This document shows positions 12,942-23,648 of a DNA stretch of 64,000 bases, piece after piece. Position 1 is the stretch's first letter, and each line of letters begins with the position of its first letter. The position numbers were made by a program, and so were the translations under genes. The notes beneath the pieces are model-generated. The model was not told where the DNA came from and made no database searches. It was given only the letters and a program-made list of their open reading frames with translations. The DNA comes from Schizophyllum amplum (taxonomy: Eukaryota > Basidiomycota > Agaricomycetes > Agaricales > Schizophyllaceae), in contig VDMD01000011.1 in the NCBI GenBank assembly GCA_007026445.1, positions 734,094 through 798,093 on the forward strand. The letters are read 5' to 3'.

Positions 12942-13867
12942 TTAGGGATCGTCGTCGTCGTCTGAAACGTCCCGTCCCAGGTCTTTGGATTCCGGCCAGC
13001 TGCCCCAGCAACCAAAGTCGTTCGAGAGACGCCCTCCCTCGTGCTTGACCTCCAGCGCCGTGCGCACGAGCGGGCCCAATGGCGGTGCATTATACAGGCG
13101 CTCCAGTATCGGCTCGGTGGATGTCCCGGTGAGGATCAGCAGCTTGGCATTCGGCGCAAGCAGCAGCTTGAGCGCCGCAATCACTTTCGCGTTTGTGTCC
13201 TGTGGTGTTCATGTCCAGCGCCTATTCGGCTCACACGCACGCCCAGGTCCGCACCTCGTTCAAAAAGGGAGGGTCTACGACCGCAACTCCCACCGTGCCG
13301 CGAAGGTCTTCAGGCAGCTTCTCGGGCGCGTACAAATCGTAGCGCACGAACTGCGAGCGCGCAAGGAGGTCGAACCGGGGGTCGACCTCGAGCAGTCGCG
13401 CGCCCGGGTGTAGATATTCGTGCTGGAAGCCAACATAGGCGGTTGGGCAACACATAAATGCAATGATAGTTTCTGGGTCCACGAGCGAGTGGATGGCACG
13501 CGCGAGGCGCCGCGCAAACCGCGCACTGTACCTGATCAGGGGGGAATCAGCGGCTCAGAAGCGCGCTCCACAGGCAGAACAAGACGCACCAAAACTGGCT
13601 GAGCTGCCAGTCCTCGCCGAACGCGATCCGATATTCGTCTACGGACATCATGCGGGCGGGTGCGGAAGGTTTCCTGTCGTGTTCATCGTCGTCCACGTCG
13701 AGATCGTGGGTGGCGCGGACGAGATCGCTGAAGCGTTGTTCCTCTTCAGCTTTGGCGGAGAAGAAATCATCGAGGAGAGCTAGAGTATTTGAGTCTAGTG
13801 CGGGAGAGCTTGAACCGCTGCTCGAGGGCGAGGGGATGTCCCTGAGTTCTGGAAAGTCGGCGAGCAT
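12942..13867 (-). CDS. EFM5/EEF1AKMT1-like protein-lysine methyltransferase
   Basis: Three exons on the minus strand (13867-13590, 13531-13255, 13199-12942) sum to 813 nt, giving 270 residues. The acidic N-terminus reads LADFPELRDIPSPSSSGSS. The fold follows as QLSQFWYSARFARRLARAI, then the SAM-binding segment with LLEVDPRF and VRYDLYAPEKLPEDLRG, then the signature VVDPPFLNEDTNAKV and LLILTGT. DPPF is the active-site motif of this N6AMT2-like group. Known members (yeast Efm5, human EEF1AKMT1) trimethylate a lysine of elongation factor eEF1A in the cytoplasm. The length and the C-terminal FGCWGSW..SKDLGRD fit the family. The tail ends in an Asp run. The start at 13867 is the first in-frame Met and gives a complete fold. 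Confidence 0.88.
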
Positions 13868-14432
13868 GAAGACCGGAGCGGATAAAATGCAATTTCAATT
13901 TTTATGTTCAGATCACTCGTCTGCCCTAAACGGACAAAGACAAAGCTTTCTATACGGGGAAAGCATGTAGTCAGTCAACTCCGCAGACTGCAGTTCAGGT
14001 TGAGTTCCTGTTCAGGTCGAAGTGCCCACGCCAGCAAAGACAACATCGCGTGTGCTTCCTCGAACCTATATTATTATGAGAAACGAACGTAGGTTGCCCC
14101 TGATATGATAAACGTGCACATCGGGCACCTCGCGAAGAGTCGATACGTACGCACCGCCCAGCGAAAAGCCCCTCCGATGCCCATGCATACAGTGGCATCT
14201 GAGCGCAGGTATGTACGAGCGACCCATGTCATTGGGTAGGCAAATTACCGCCTAAAGATCTAAAAACGTGTCGAGAGCAGAACAAGGGTTCGCCGCAAAC
14301 ATCCTGAGGATGGGTAGTAAAAGTGGGCGCATACGGCTGCAATAGACGTGGAGGAGGAAGAATGATCGTGATATTCATTACACTCTCAAATGCAACAGGG
14401 AGAGGAAGATGTACAGCGGCCTCTCATCGTGG
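13868..14432. other. Intergenic region, no gene seen
   Basis: Contains the upstream region of the methyltransferase gene and the 3' flank of the next minus-strand gene. Nothing else recognisable. Confidence 0.5.
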
Positions 14433-15335
14433 CTATTGATTCCGTACGAAGTTGGCGGGGGCGCCATTACCACGCAAAGCGCCTAAATGCACTAGCAAAA
14501 GATAGGTCAGGCAACGAGTAGACGGAGAGAATGACACGCACCTGGTCTCCTCTCCCATCCGCGGGTGCGCGAGGCGCTGCCTTTGAGTGCAAGACTCCGA
14601 TCGACAAACTTCCTGACCTTTGCAGAGGGTATGGTCGCCGCCGCAGATGGACGACCAGTTGTGTTCACGCGGTACGTGCGTGCACTGAAGGAGGATAAGT
14701 CTATGGAACACCTAGCAGTGGTGGAGTATGTACCCCAGGACGATGTCCTTAGCACCAGACTTCGGTCGCCGGCGCTTCTTCTGCTTCTTTTCCTGTACCC
14801 TTGCTGCGTCTTTCTTCGCTTCTGCCTTCGACGGGCGAGAAGACGAGGCAAAGGCCGATGCGAAGAGGTGGTCGGGGAGATGGTGGGGGTTGGGTGAGGG
14901 AGTTGCCTCCTCAGACCCATCGTCACCGGAGTCCTCGTCTTCATCCATGTCCTCGTCCTCGTCGTCCTCGTGTTCTTCGCTGCTGTCCCCTTCCGCTTCC
15001 GACATGTCCGCATCCTTCTCTGAGCCCCCCTCATCTTCAGACTCATCCTCCGCTTCGCGCATGGCTTTCTCCATACGCGCTATGGCAGATGAGTCTGCAT
15101 CATCCGCAGAGTCAATGTCACCCTCCTCATCTGCATTGGGCTTGCGAGTCTGCGCCTGCTCCTTGAGCTGGTGGTCGCGGCGCCTATTCCTCTCGCGTTT
15201 CTTCTCGTTCTGATCGGCGTGGTGCTGCGCGATCGCTTTCGTTCGCTCTCGCGCTACGCTTTTCGATTGGGTGAGGGTCACTGCCTCTGGAGCATCGTCG
15301 TCGCTGGAGTCGGAGTCGGTGGCGCGGGGTGCCAT
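14433..15335 (-). CDS. Bud21/UTP16-like small-subunit processome protein
   Basis: Three exons (15335-14734, 14684-14542, 14491-14433) sum to 804 nt, giving 267 residues. The N-terminal two-thirds is highly charged: DSDSSDDD, a Lys/Arg/Gln-rich likely coiled stretch (QNEKKRERNRRRD), then long Glu/Asp runs. The C-terminal third, KAEAKKDAARVQEKKQKKRR followed by RTYRVN, VRKFVDRSLALKG and a final APANFVRNQ, resembles the conserved end of the Bud21/Utp16 family. That family is part of the U3 processome acting in nucleolar 18S rRNA maturation. The family call rests on this C-terminal motif and the overall architecture, so it is moderate. The last two introns were chosen because they restore one frame through all three exons. 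Confidence 0.68.
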
Positions 15336-15602
15336 GGTGCGGAGATGAGGAGAGAACAAGAAGCGGGGAGTTTCGACATCAGTGGCGTGAAAATGCGATC
15401 CACGTGCCATTGCCATTTTGGGTAAACAATGCCTGTCTTAAGCGGAACTTACTGTATGCGTGCATTGTGCAATCAGGACTTGTGGACGGTGGACGGCCGT
15501 CTGGCTAGTCCAGGTCAGGCCTCCGGTTGCGAGGTGAAGGCGACAACGAGACTGAATCATGGAAGGACCGATATTATTGAACCAATCTCTGCCACGTTAC
15601 AA

Positions 15603-17236
15603 TTACACGCTGTCCACGATGAGTCTCTCTGGCGCTTCCACATACCCCCTCCAGCATTCAACAAACGCAGCGAGCTCTGCTCCTTCCACAACCCTATGGT
15701 CTGCGCTCCAGCTTATACCCACTTTCAGCCGGCGCTCTCCGCTTCCGTCGCCTCGTTCGACATCCCAAACCCATTTGGCACGCCCGATGGCGACAATGGC
15801 GACGCCACCGCCCGGAACCAGTACTGGATGAGCGAAGTCGCCCTGCCCAATCGCGCCGACATTCGAGACGGTAAGCGTCCCTCCACGCCGCGGCATCTCC
15901 ATCGGCGTCAGTCCGCACGGCACCTGGCGGCCGAGGTGCGAAAGGCGACGAAGAGAGGACGCGAGGGAATAGACGGACTGTCCGTCGACGCCTTGTAGTG
16001 TCGGCGTGTACAAACCAGTGGGCGTAGATAGCGCGATGGATATGTCTGCCCGAGGACGGACCGTCAAGGTGGGTTTCGCGTCGGGTGCAGCATCCGGTGT
16101 GATGGATGCACGGAAGATCGGCCAGTCCAGCATGGATCTACTAAGCGTCTTCAGAAGGATAGGAAGGTAGGTGAGTTTGGAGTATTGCTGCTCCTGAGAT
16201 ACAGCTGGCGCCGAGGACGCTGGGAGGATACCGAGAGATGTGGGGTCAACGAGGAGTGGCTGTTGGCTTGGGGGAAGGTACTGGGAGGGTATATGTTTGT
16301 TGAAGACGGGCATCAAGTTATGCAGTGCAGTCAGATCCAAGGTGGTTGAATACCTGCGAGTATAGGATCAGAGCTTCGACCAGAAAAACGGATACACTGA
16401 CGTACCCAAAATGTGGCACCTCCAGGCTCTTCACCATAGCTTTCCACATCCCGTACCGCGTTCTACCAAGCTCAACGACGACATCTTGCGCCGTGTCGGT
16501 AATTGTTGACCTAGAAGAAGAAGAGCTGGCTGCTGCGCGAGATATGTGCGCTTCTATGTCGTGCTTCTCCACCCGTCCATCACGGCCGCTGCCTGGTGCG
16601 ATCTCCGTCAAGTCAACACCGTTCTGTCGCGCAAAATATCGAACAGACGGAGTCGCAAGCACGTTGACGTTCACAGGCTTGCCATCCACACTTGAATCGT
16701 ATGTCGGGTCCATGGGGTGTTTCTTCTTCGCCGGCGAAGGACCGGTAGATGGAGAAGAACCGGCTCGCTCTTCCTTCGGCAGTGCCTTCGACGCGCCTTG
16801 GGGTTCCAGTAATGACGGGTCTGCCTCCTCGAGCACCTCGTCGTCCACCTCGATAAGACACAAGCCTTCCCCTACCTTCGCGATCTCGCCTTCTTGCACG
16901 AGCAGCTCCTTCACCACGCCGTCAAACGGGCTGGTGATCTCGACTGATGCCTTGTCGCTCTGCACTTCGCACAGCGGATCGAACGTTGTAACAGCCGACC
17001 GCGCCTTCACGCTCCTGCAGCAAGCTCGTTAGTGGGACTGGGGACACTGCGCTCAGCTGGCCGGCCGGAACTTGGGAAGGGGAACGGTACCATTTAATAA
17101 CCTCGCACTCCGTAATGCCCTCCCCAATGTCAGCGAGCTTGAACTTCTGCAATGACTTCCAGAGCGCGCGCGACGTGTGGAAGTGAGCCGATAGCGCTGG
17201 ACGACGGGACGCCAGACGTAAACGCCTCGCGAACAT
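15603..17236 (-). CDS. Branched-chain 2-oxo acid dehydrogenase E2 (dihydrolipoyl transacylase), mitochondrial
   Basis: ATG at 17236 opens a basic mitochondrial presequence (MFARRLRLASRRPALSAHFH). The lipoyl domain follows with KLADIGEGITECEV and the lipoyl-lysine context VQSDKASVEITSPFDG. Next come a Pro/Lys-rich linker, the E3/E1-binding domain (ATPSVRYFARQNGVDL..I.GSGRDGRV..DI) and the catalytic acyltransferase domain ending SADHRVVEGAELAAF. It is the core of the complex degrading leucine, isoleucine and valine 2-oxo acids. DIGEGI and the short lipoyl region separate it from the pyruvate and 2-oxoglutarate E2s. One oddity: the usual His-x-x-x-Asp-Gly active-site motif reads HRVVEG, Glu for Asp. 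Introns lie near 17085-17020 and 16390-16340. The gene faces the next gene head to head, with about 110 bases between starts. Confidence 0.92.
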
Positions 17237-17349
17237 GACGGACGGAATCAGGTTCTGAGAAACCTCGCGAGTGCGGAGATGCGGGGAAAGCGCGGGCACG
17301 TGTGCGTTGAACTCTCGGCAATCCCCGAACGCTCTTGCCTCCGCTTTTC

Positions 17350-18450
17350 ATGTCGGATTCACTGCTTGCATTTCGCGCGTCTTCTTTCTGGTCCAACCCT
17401 CTGCTTTTTGCTATACCGGCGCTGTACATCCTCCACAAAACTCTGCAAAGCCCGGCGAGGCCCCAAAAAGTCACGTACGATGAAGAACGTGTCCTCATCT
17501 TAGGCGCCTCCAGTGGTATCGGACGGGCCATTGCTGATATATACGCTGCACGAGGCGCACGCGTCTTTGTCGTCGGACGGCGACAAGACCAAGTGCAGGA
17601 AGTGATGCTGTCATGCAAGAACTCCTCCTCCGTGGGTACGGACAACACCGTCCTCGGCATTGCCGCCGATTTTGCCAACGCGGAGGACCTGGTCAAAATA
17701 CGAGACCAGATCGAACAAGGTCAGTCAAAATTCCTTGCCAGAATTGAAGACACTGAGAAACTCCAGACTGGGGCGGGCTGGATACTCTCGTAGTCGCTGC
17801 TGGTGTATCCGCCCTTCGACCCCTCATGGAGGTCGCAGGAGTCGAGAAAACGAAGTCAGGATTTTCACCCGCGTCCGCTAGCAAGGATGACATACAAAAG
17901 GCGTCAGAGGTGGCGTCCGCCGCCATCCACAGCAATTACATCGGCCCGCTCATGTCTGCCGTCACCTTCGTTCGTTTATTGACATATACTGCATCGTTGC
18001 CTCTCATTAACGTGCACCTTTTTCCCGCAGATACCCCTCCTATCTCGCACGTCAAAATCGCCGTCCGTACTTCTTATCTCCTCGCTCGCCTCTGTCATTC
18101 CCGCGCCCACCCGCTCCATCTACGCATCCACCAAAGGCGCTTCGCTTCTCCTCTATCAGTCCCTCGCCATCGAACACCCGGACATCTCATTCTCGCACAT
18201 CCTTCCATCCACCGTCGAGGGCGACTTCCGCGCGTCCGCGGTCGACGCCGGGCCCGTACGCGAAGCGAACCCTAACAAGAAGGGCCTCAAACGCCAGTAT
18301 GTCGCAGACCGCTGCATCCGTGCCGTCGACAGGCAGCAGGGCGCGGTATTTCTTCCCGGTACCATGCGCCTTGGGCACCTGCTGTACTGGCTGTGGCCGA
18401 GCTTCGTAGAGCGGCAGGCGAGGAAGAAGTATAAGTACGATATCATATGA
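17350..18450 (+). CDS. Membrane-anchored short-chain dehydrogenase/reductase (3-ketodihydrosphingosine-reductase-like)
   Basis: Exons 17350-17719, 17767-17969 and 18031-18450 sum to 993 nt, giving 330 residues. An N-terminal hydrophobic segment (NPLLFAIPALYILHKTL, about residues 16-32) suggests an ER anchor. The Rossmann motif GASSGIGRAIADIYAARG follows, then VVAAGVSALRPL (the NNAG-equivalent) and the YASTKGA active site (Tyr-x-x-x-Lys). A second hydrophobic/aromatic segment (LGHLLYWLWPSF) lies near the C-terminus, which ends in a dilysine-rich RKKYKYDII. SDR folding and catalytic residues are clear. The substrate is not: the anchor and layout recall 3-ketodihydrosphingosine reductases and retinol-dehydrogenase-like SDRs. 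It shares a short divergent promoter with the E2 gene. Confidence 0.82.
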
Positions 18451-18759
18451 CGCCTGGTCGGTTGGGGGTAGGAATCGATTGTGAATTCCCAGCGATGACT
18501 CCCATTCTTCGACGCCTTAAGCGCTTTGGAGCAATACAAGGGCCAAATTGCAAGTCGCACAGCCAAGTCAATGCATTATCATCGGGGTCTACTGTGTCAA
18601 GGGTGTGGCTATGATCGCGCTCCAACGATCCCCACTACGCGCTTGTCGACTAGAGCACATAAAAGTCCAACAGCAGTGAGTGTATGGGCCTGCTTTGACA
18701 TCCCCACCGCAATCCTTTTCATCACGACCTGCCTCCACACTGCGATCTGCCCACACGCC
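18451..18759. other. Intergenic promoter region
   Basis: About 310 bases between two plus-strand genes; no gene recognised. Confidence 0.5.
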
Positions 18760-19368
18760 ATGCCGACGTACACGAATTTAATGAACGTCCGGGCCTCTTT
18801 ATTTTTGCTGTGGCTCGCAGTGGCCATCTTACCGGCGTCTGCTGACGTCTGCAACGGGTGAGTGGCTTGAGGTCGACGGATCTATGCGTGCTGAAGCCTT
18901 GTCAGTAAGGTATGCGTCGAGAGAGTCCCCATCATCGCAGGCGTCGTCGTCGGTGTAGGTGAGTACATGGACTCAGTGTCCTGATCCTGTGTTCCTGCAC
19001 TGCCTTGTCTCCCGAGCCCTACTCACGCTACTGCAGCTGTCCTCCTCTCCATCTGCGTATGTATATTCGCCTACACACGCTGGCGGCGCACGCGCCAGTG
19101 GCAGCGCGACTACAAGCAGAAAGCGGAGGCGCAAGAGCTACAGGCGCAGGACACGGCGTATGGGCCGGCGTATGCGTACCAGCCAGCTGACGCATGGTAC
19201 CCTAGCGAGCCGGCAGGCGCATCCTACGCTAGTCAGCCGGCGAGCGGGTCGCATGACAGTCAGCCAGCGGGAACATCGTATCAGTACCAGCCCGCAAACA
19301 CGTCGTATCCCACTCAGCCGGCAGACACGTATCAGCCCAGGACGAATCAGATGTACATAACATCCTAG
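18760..19368 (+). CDS. Small single-pass membrane protein with signal peptide and Tyr/Pro/Gln-rich tail
   Basis: Exons 18760-18857, 18906-18958 and 19037-19368 sum to 483 nt, giving 160 residues; a second in-frame Met at 18781 is an alternative start. A signal peptide (VRASLFLLWLAVAILPASA) precedes a very short ectodomain with two Cys (DVCNGKVCVERVP). A transmembrane helix follows (IIAGVVVGVAVLLSICVCIF), then a stop-transfer TRWRRTRQWQR. The cytosolic tail has about six degenerate repeats of the form QPA-x-x-SY. The extracellular part is only about 12 residues, so it is unlikely to be a receptor by itself. No family recognised; overlapping fungal single-pass sensors usually have long Ser/Thr or WSC ectodomains, which this lacks. 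Confidence 0.75.
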
Positions 19369-19722
19369 CGGTGGCACGCCTTGATACGGCGCTCAAGGAG
19401 CGCTTTGAGGCAGATGTCAACGTTGTGCGTGGCACTCGAGAGATGCTTTTGAATATACCTTGTACCGACTATTCCGACCTGTCCTGCCAAATTCACCACA
19501 CACGTCGTGATTTTGTGCACTCACAGTTACGATTCACGACACGAATGTGATGTGAGTACCGAATGCTATTGTACACGAGATAACAACTTGAAGGTGTGAG
19601 CTATGCAAAAATCCAGATTCAGCAGTACATAATGTCCGTAGTAGTGAGCAGGTCCGACACGTCCATTCGTCTCGCGGGTAAGTAAGCAGATGCCAACGAC
19701 GATAGCGACAATCAGCCACACA
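19369..19722. other. Convergent intergenic region
   Basis: No gene seen; serves as 3' flank of the flanking convergent genes. Confidence 0.5.
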
Positions 19723-22700
19723 TCACACTTCATGCTCAACCTTCCCCTCCATCGGGCTATGCTTGAACGCCCCCTTGATATGGCTGCCCGCAGAGTCGAT
19801 GTGGTCCTCGATATTCTGCCCGACCCACGCCATCTTCCGCATCCCGCTCCACTGCATTAACCCCCGATGCCGGCGGTTCAGCTCGCCCTGCCGGCCCCGC
19901 ACATCCCTGAGCGTCGCCTTGCCCTTATCCGCCTTCTCCTCCACTTTCTCCTCCGCCTGGTCCTCGACATCGGAGCCAGACGACGAGGACGAGGACGAGT
20001 CGCTCTCGTCCTCAGTCTCGAGCTCCTCGCCCTCCTCGCGCTCGCCCTCCGCGCAGTCTAGAGCCTCCATCAGTCCTTCATCCCCGCGTCGCTCCCGGAT
20101 AGCTTCTGGTGGTACCCGCTGAGCCCCGGCCAGAAGCGCACGCGCAGGAAGATGCTCCCAAGGCGCTCGCCGATGGGCTCCTCCTCGGCGTCCTTCGCAT
20201 TCTGCCGCGCCTTGTGGAACTCGTCGCCCTTGTGCTTCCACACAGGCAGCTCAACCTCCTGCTCCTCGTCGTCTACGAGGTCCTTCAGCCATATCGACGA
20301 AACCGCCGTCGTGCGGTCCGGTCCGAGCGCGTGCTTGCGGAACTGCACAAGGAGGCAGGACGCGTAGCGTTGCGCACTGGGAGCCGCACCGGGCGCTCGC
20401 CACGGTGCGCCCAACCGCCCTCATGGCGCGGAGACAGTTTCGCATGCCCGTACGGTGTGCGCAGGATGATGCGCGCCGTCGTGAGGTCTGCCGGGAAGTG
20501 TGCGTCCGCGCGAACATGCCAGTCGATGTCGAGCGTGCCGACATCCCAACCAGCAAGTGGCCTGGGGATCTGCGCCTGCACGGTGCGGAAGACGAGCTGG
20601 ACGCGCATGCGCCCGTACCCAATACCACCGACGATGGGGTAGATATCCGTAACCTGAGACCGGCTATGGAAAATCTTGCGTAGGGGAAGGGTGACGACGC
20701 CGAGAATAGGGTCATTCTCGTGGTTGCGGGAGTCGCGCACGCAGATGAGCAATTGGGCGGACCGCCAGTCGCGAATGAAGCGCTCAGTACCTGCGTTGAA
20801 CTGCACATAGATTAGAGCATGCAAGAGGAAGCCCAGGGTATACACGTACATAGGGCTTGTTGCTCTTGAGCTTCGTGCGCGTCTTGTAGATGCGCTCGTG
20901 GTTGAGCATGACAGTGCAGTAGCCCGACGGCAGGTTGTCGCTTTCTTCCTCCTCCGCGCCTTCTCCCGGATGACCCTTGCGCGTGTCCGGAATCTCCAGC
21001 CCAATGATCTGCTCGATGTTGAACGACAGAATGCCACTGGGAAAGTCCTCAGATGGTGTCGTTCCCGCAATGATCTCCTCCGTGGCGTCCTTCAGCGCCA
21101 GCTTAACCTGGTGGTCCATCTCAGCGTGCTCAGGATCGGGGTGGCCGTCGCGCTGTCTGGTGCGCCGAATGTTGTTCACGGCCTTCTCCTTTACCTCGCG
21201 CTGCAGGGCCGCGGCATCCTTCCCGCTGTGCGCGATGGACTGCTCGAAGGTGGTCTTCGCAAACCAGCCGACTTCCCATGTCAGGCGACCGCCGAGCTCG
21301 TCACCGTGAGCGTCGTGGAAAACATCGTCACGCCTGCTCATACGGTTCTGCGTGTCCTCCGACGCCATGAGATCTTTGATAGGGACCTCAACTATGCCGA
21401 GGTAGTCGTCGGCAGTGAAACGGTCGGAGTCGACAAGGGCCAGTTTGATCTTCTCTTCCGCGTTGATATCGGTTTCGCCGACAAGGAACATCGTCGTCTC
21501 CTCCCAGACGGGATTGGTCTCGTCCTCGATGATTCTAACTGTTCTTCAGCACAGAAAAAACTCAACGAAACAAGGCTGCCGTACCTGGTAGACCACAACG
21601 GCTTGCCCCACTTGGACCACGCCAGAGTAACATACAAGTCGCCCTTCTGGTCGCCCTTCTTCTCCCAGAACTTGACATTGTCGCCGTTCGTGAACCCGTG
21701 CGCGCGCTTCACCGTCACGATGAACACGCCCACCGCGTCCGTGTCCATCTTCTCCCGGCCGCTCAGCAGCGTCTTGAGATCTAGCGTCAGGCTTCGTGGC
21801 GCGACGTACATTTCCGCTACGCTGTTTATCGCGTCCTGCAGCAGCTTGCTCAATCCGGGCACGTCCATGACGTCGAAAAAGCTCTTGGCAAGGGGCGTGC
21901 ACGCCACCGTGACCTTCGGTTGCCCGAGTAGCGTGAGCACCATCTCCGCGAGGAAAGGCGGGTCGGGCGTGACGAGCAGCCGCACGCGCGCGGTGGCGAG
22001 GATGCCCGTGACATCGACCCAGACGGGGATGACGATGCCCATGGGCAGCCAGAACTGCATGAGCATGTGCAGGTTCTGCGCTTTGGACTTGAGCGATCCG
22101 CTTGTGGCGCGCGCGCGGTACGCGACGGCCATCTCGAGGTTCACGTAGTCGCCTTCCTCCTTCGTATCGAGCGCGCGCATGCCGAGCATCCGCAACGGCA
22201 CGCTGCCCTGCTGCAAATCCGCAATGCGCACGCCTTTGATGGCCTTGGGAACGGATGCCTGAATGGAGTCCTCGATCATGTCGCAGAGGGAGGTGAAGAG
22301 CGCCGGGTTAACCATGGGCCAGAGTGTGCCGAGGAATGAGTTGAGCCAGTCTGCGGTCTCGGGCTTGTCGTTCTCCTGGTGGCGCGGCTGGCTTTGCGCG
22401 TGCTGCGTGTTGTAAGCAAAGGTGCCCCTCGATCAGGAGCGTGTTGTACTCACCGGCGCATGTTCCCCATCCTGAGAGCGTTGCTGGCCCTCCAGCTTGC
22501 GGTCGAGCGCGAGCACGCAGGCTATGGCAGCGACGGGGGAAATACACGAGGCAATGATGGAGATCAGCATCCCCAGCCAGCTGGAGCCGGACAGGCGGCG
22601 GACAATTGTGTAGGTGAGCAAGCTACTTGCGCCGCCGGCCGCGCTGGCCGCTGCTGCGACCAGCGCAAGGCGAATCCGCTGCTTGCTCTTGCGCTTTGAG

Positions 22701-22993
22701 GGGTCCTCCCACCATCCCTTCCCGATCTCGTCGCGTATGAGCTCCTCCATGGCCATGTGTCGCCCGGCGGAGGCCTGCGCGAGCATCTGCTGTAAATTCT
22801 TCTGGTCATACTGCGCGAACTGGTCGAGGGGAGGGGGAATTTGTTCCAATTGCACTCGCGTCTGGTCGTGGATATTGAGGGGGAGGTGCGTGACGGGGTC
22901 GGTGACCTCGCGCTCGTTGCCGGACGAGCTGGTCGACGCCTGCGAGGTCTGCGACTCTCGCGGTTCTACTGCTGGACGCTTCACGTCCGACAT
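19723..22993 (-). CDS. SMP-C2 lipid-transfer protein (tricalbin/Mug190-like)
   Basis: Starts at ATG 22993 (an upstream in-frame Met lies at 23035). The N-terminal 100 residues are polar. A hydrophobic hairpin follows (LALVAAAASAAGGASSLL and WLGMLISIIASCISPVAAI), which would sit in the ER membrane. The SMP domain begins ETADWLNSFLGTLWPMVNPA and continues IQASVPKAIKGVRIADLQQG and MQFWLPMGIVIPV. Two C2 domains start at VGVFIVTVKRAHGF and GILSFNIEQIIGLEI. A basic/Trp region (FLRVRFWPGLSGYHQKL) and a Glu/Asp/Ser-rich tail end the protein. SMP-C2 proteins move lipids at ER-plasma membrane contacts; S. pombe Mug190 has this layout. Two frame shifts in the 3' part (about 20380-20455 and 20060-20130) are best read as introns. 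The first has a good GTACGG donor and CTCCCAG acceptor; the second is uncertain. Confidence 0.85.
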
Positions 22994-23334
22994 GGTGGTT
23001 GGGAGCAAGTTGAGGAGTGCACGTCGCGCGAACATGTCTATTTACGCTCGAATGTGGTGTCGCTGGATCCTGACGTCAGGTCCGCGCGGAATTCAGTTGC
23101 TGGCGGACTAGGCGCGTGCGCATCAAGCGTTTAGGTCGTCCAGGTGATGAAGGAGAGGAAGCAAGTGGTCATATATGACGAGACTTCAGGCCGAAGGGCA
23201 AGGAAACGGACTGATAGTGATTAAGGAGACAAGTATAACCGCAAGAGTAGAACAATGGGGACTGTGACGTGTGAGATATTTGCGTTGCAGACATGCCTGC
23301 CACCCTATGACGGCTTACTGCGACCTTACACTTC

Positions 23335-23405
23335 AGCAGCATGGCGCAGTGGAAGCGCGCGGGGCTCATAACCCCGAGGTCACTTGATCGAAACAAGTTG
23401 CTGCT
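23335..23405 (+). tRNA. Initiator tRNA-Met (CAT)
   Basis: A cloverleaf can be folded. The acceptor AGCAGCA pairs with TGCTGCT. The D arm contains GCGCAGTGGAAGCGC. The anticodon stem GGGG/CCCC encloses CTCATAA with anticodon CAT. The T stem ACTTG/CAAGT encloses ATCGAAA instead of TTCGA. An A at pair position 1 and the ATCGAAA T loop are marks of eukaryotic initiator tRNAs. It has no intron, no encoded CCA, and a discriminator A at 23406. Confidence 0.92.
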
Positions 23406-23648
23406 ATGGCGCGATTTTTTCCCCTTGCAATGTCAAAGCAAGCTTCTGAAACTCTGGCCTGCACAGCGCACACATCGGGGCCATCTCTGATTTTTGCCAC
23501 GGGGACACAATGCAAGCTTGAGTAGATGCCTCTGAGCAGGCGCATAGTTTGCCCTCAACACAGCACGCGTATGTACATTATTGAAAATCTTCTATGCATA
23601 TTCGCTCGTTCCGACGCTTCCAGCTTCCCCATATCAGTAGTCAGTGCA

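Noticed and set aside
15603..15998. Plus-strand 189-codon frame overlapping the E2 gene
   Set aside because: Antisense to the catalytic domain of the E2 acyltransferase, which is unmistakable on the minus strand.
20898..22148. 416-codon plus-strand frame
   Set aside because: It is antisense to the SMP-C2 gene, whose minus-strand frame has clear domain motifs and codon bias.
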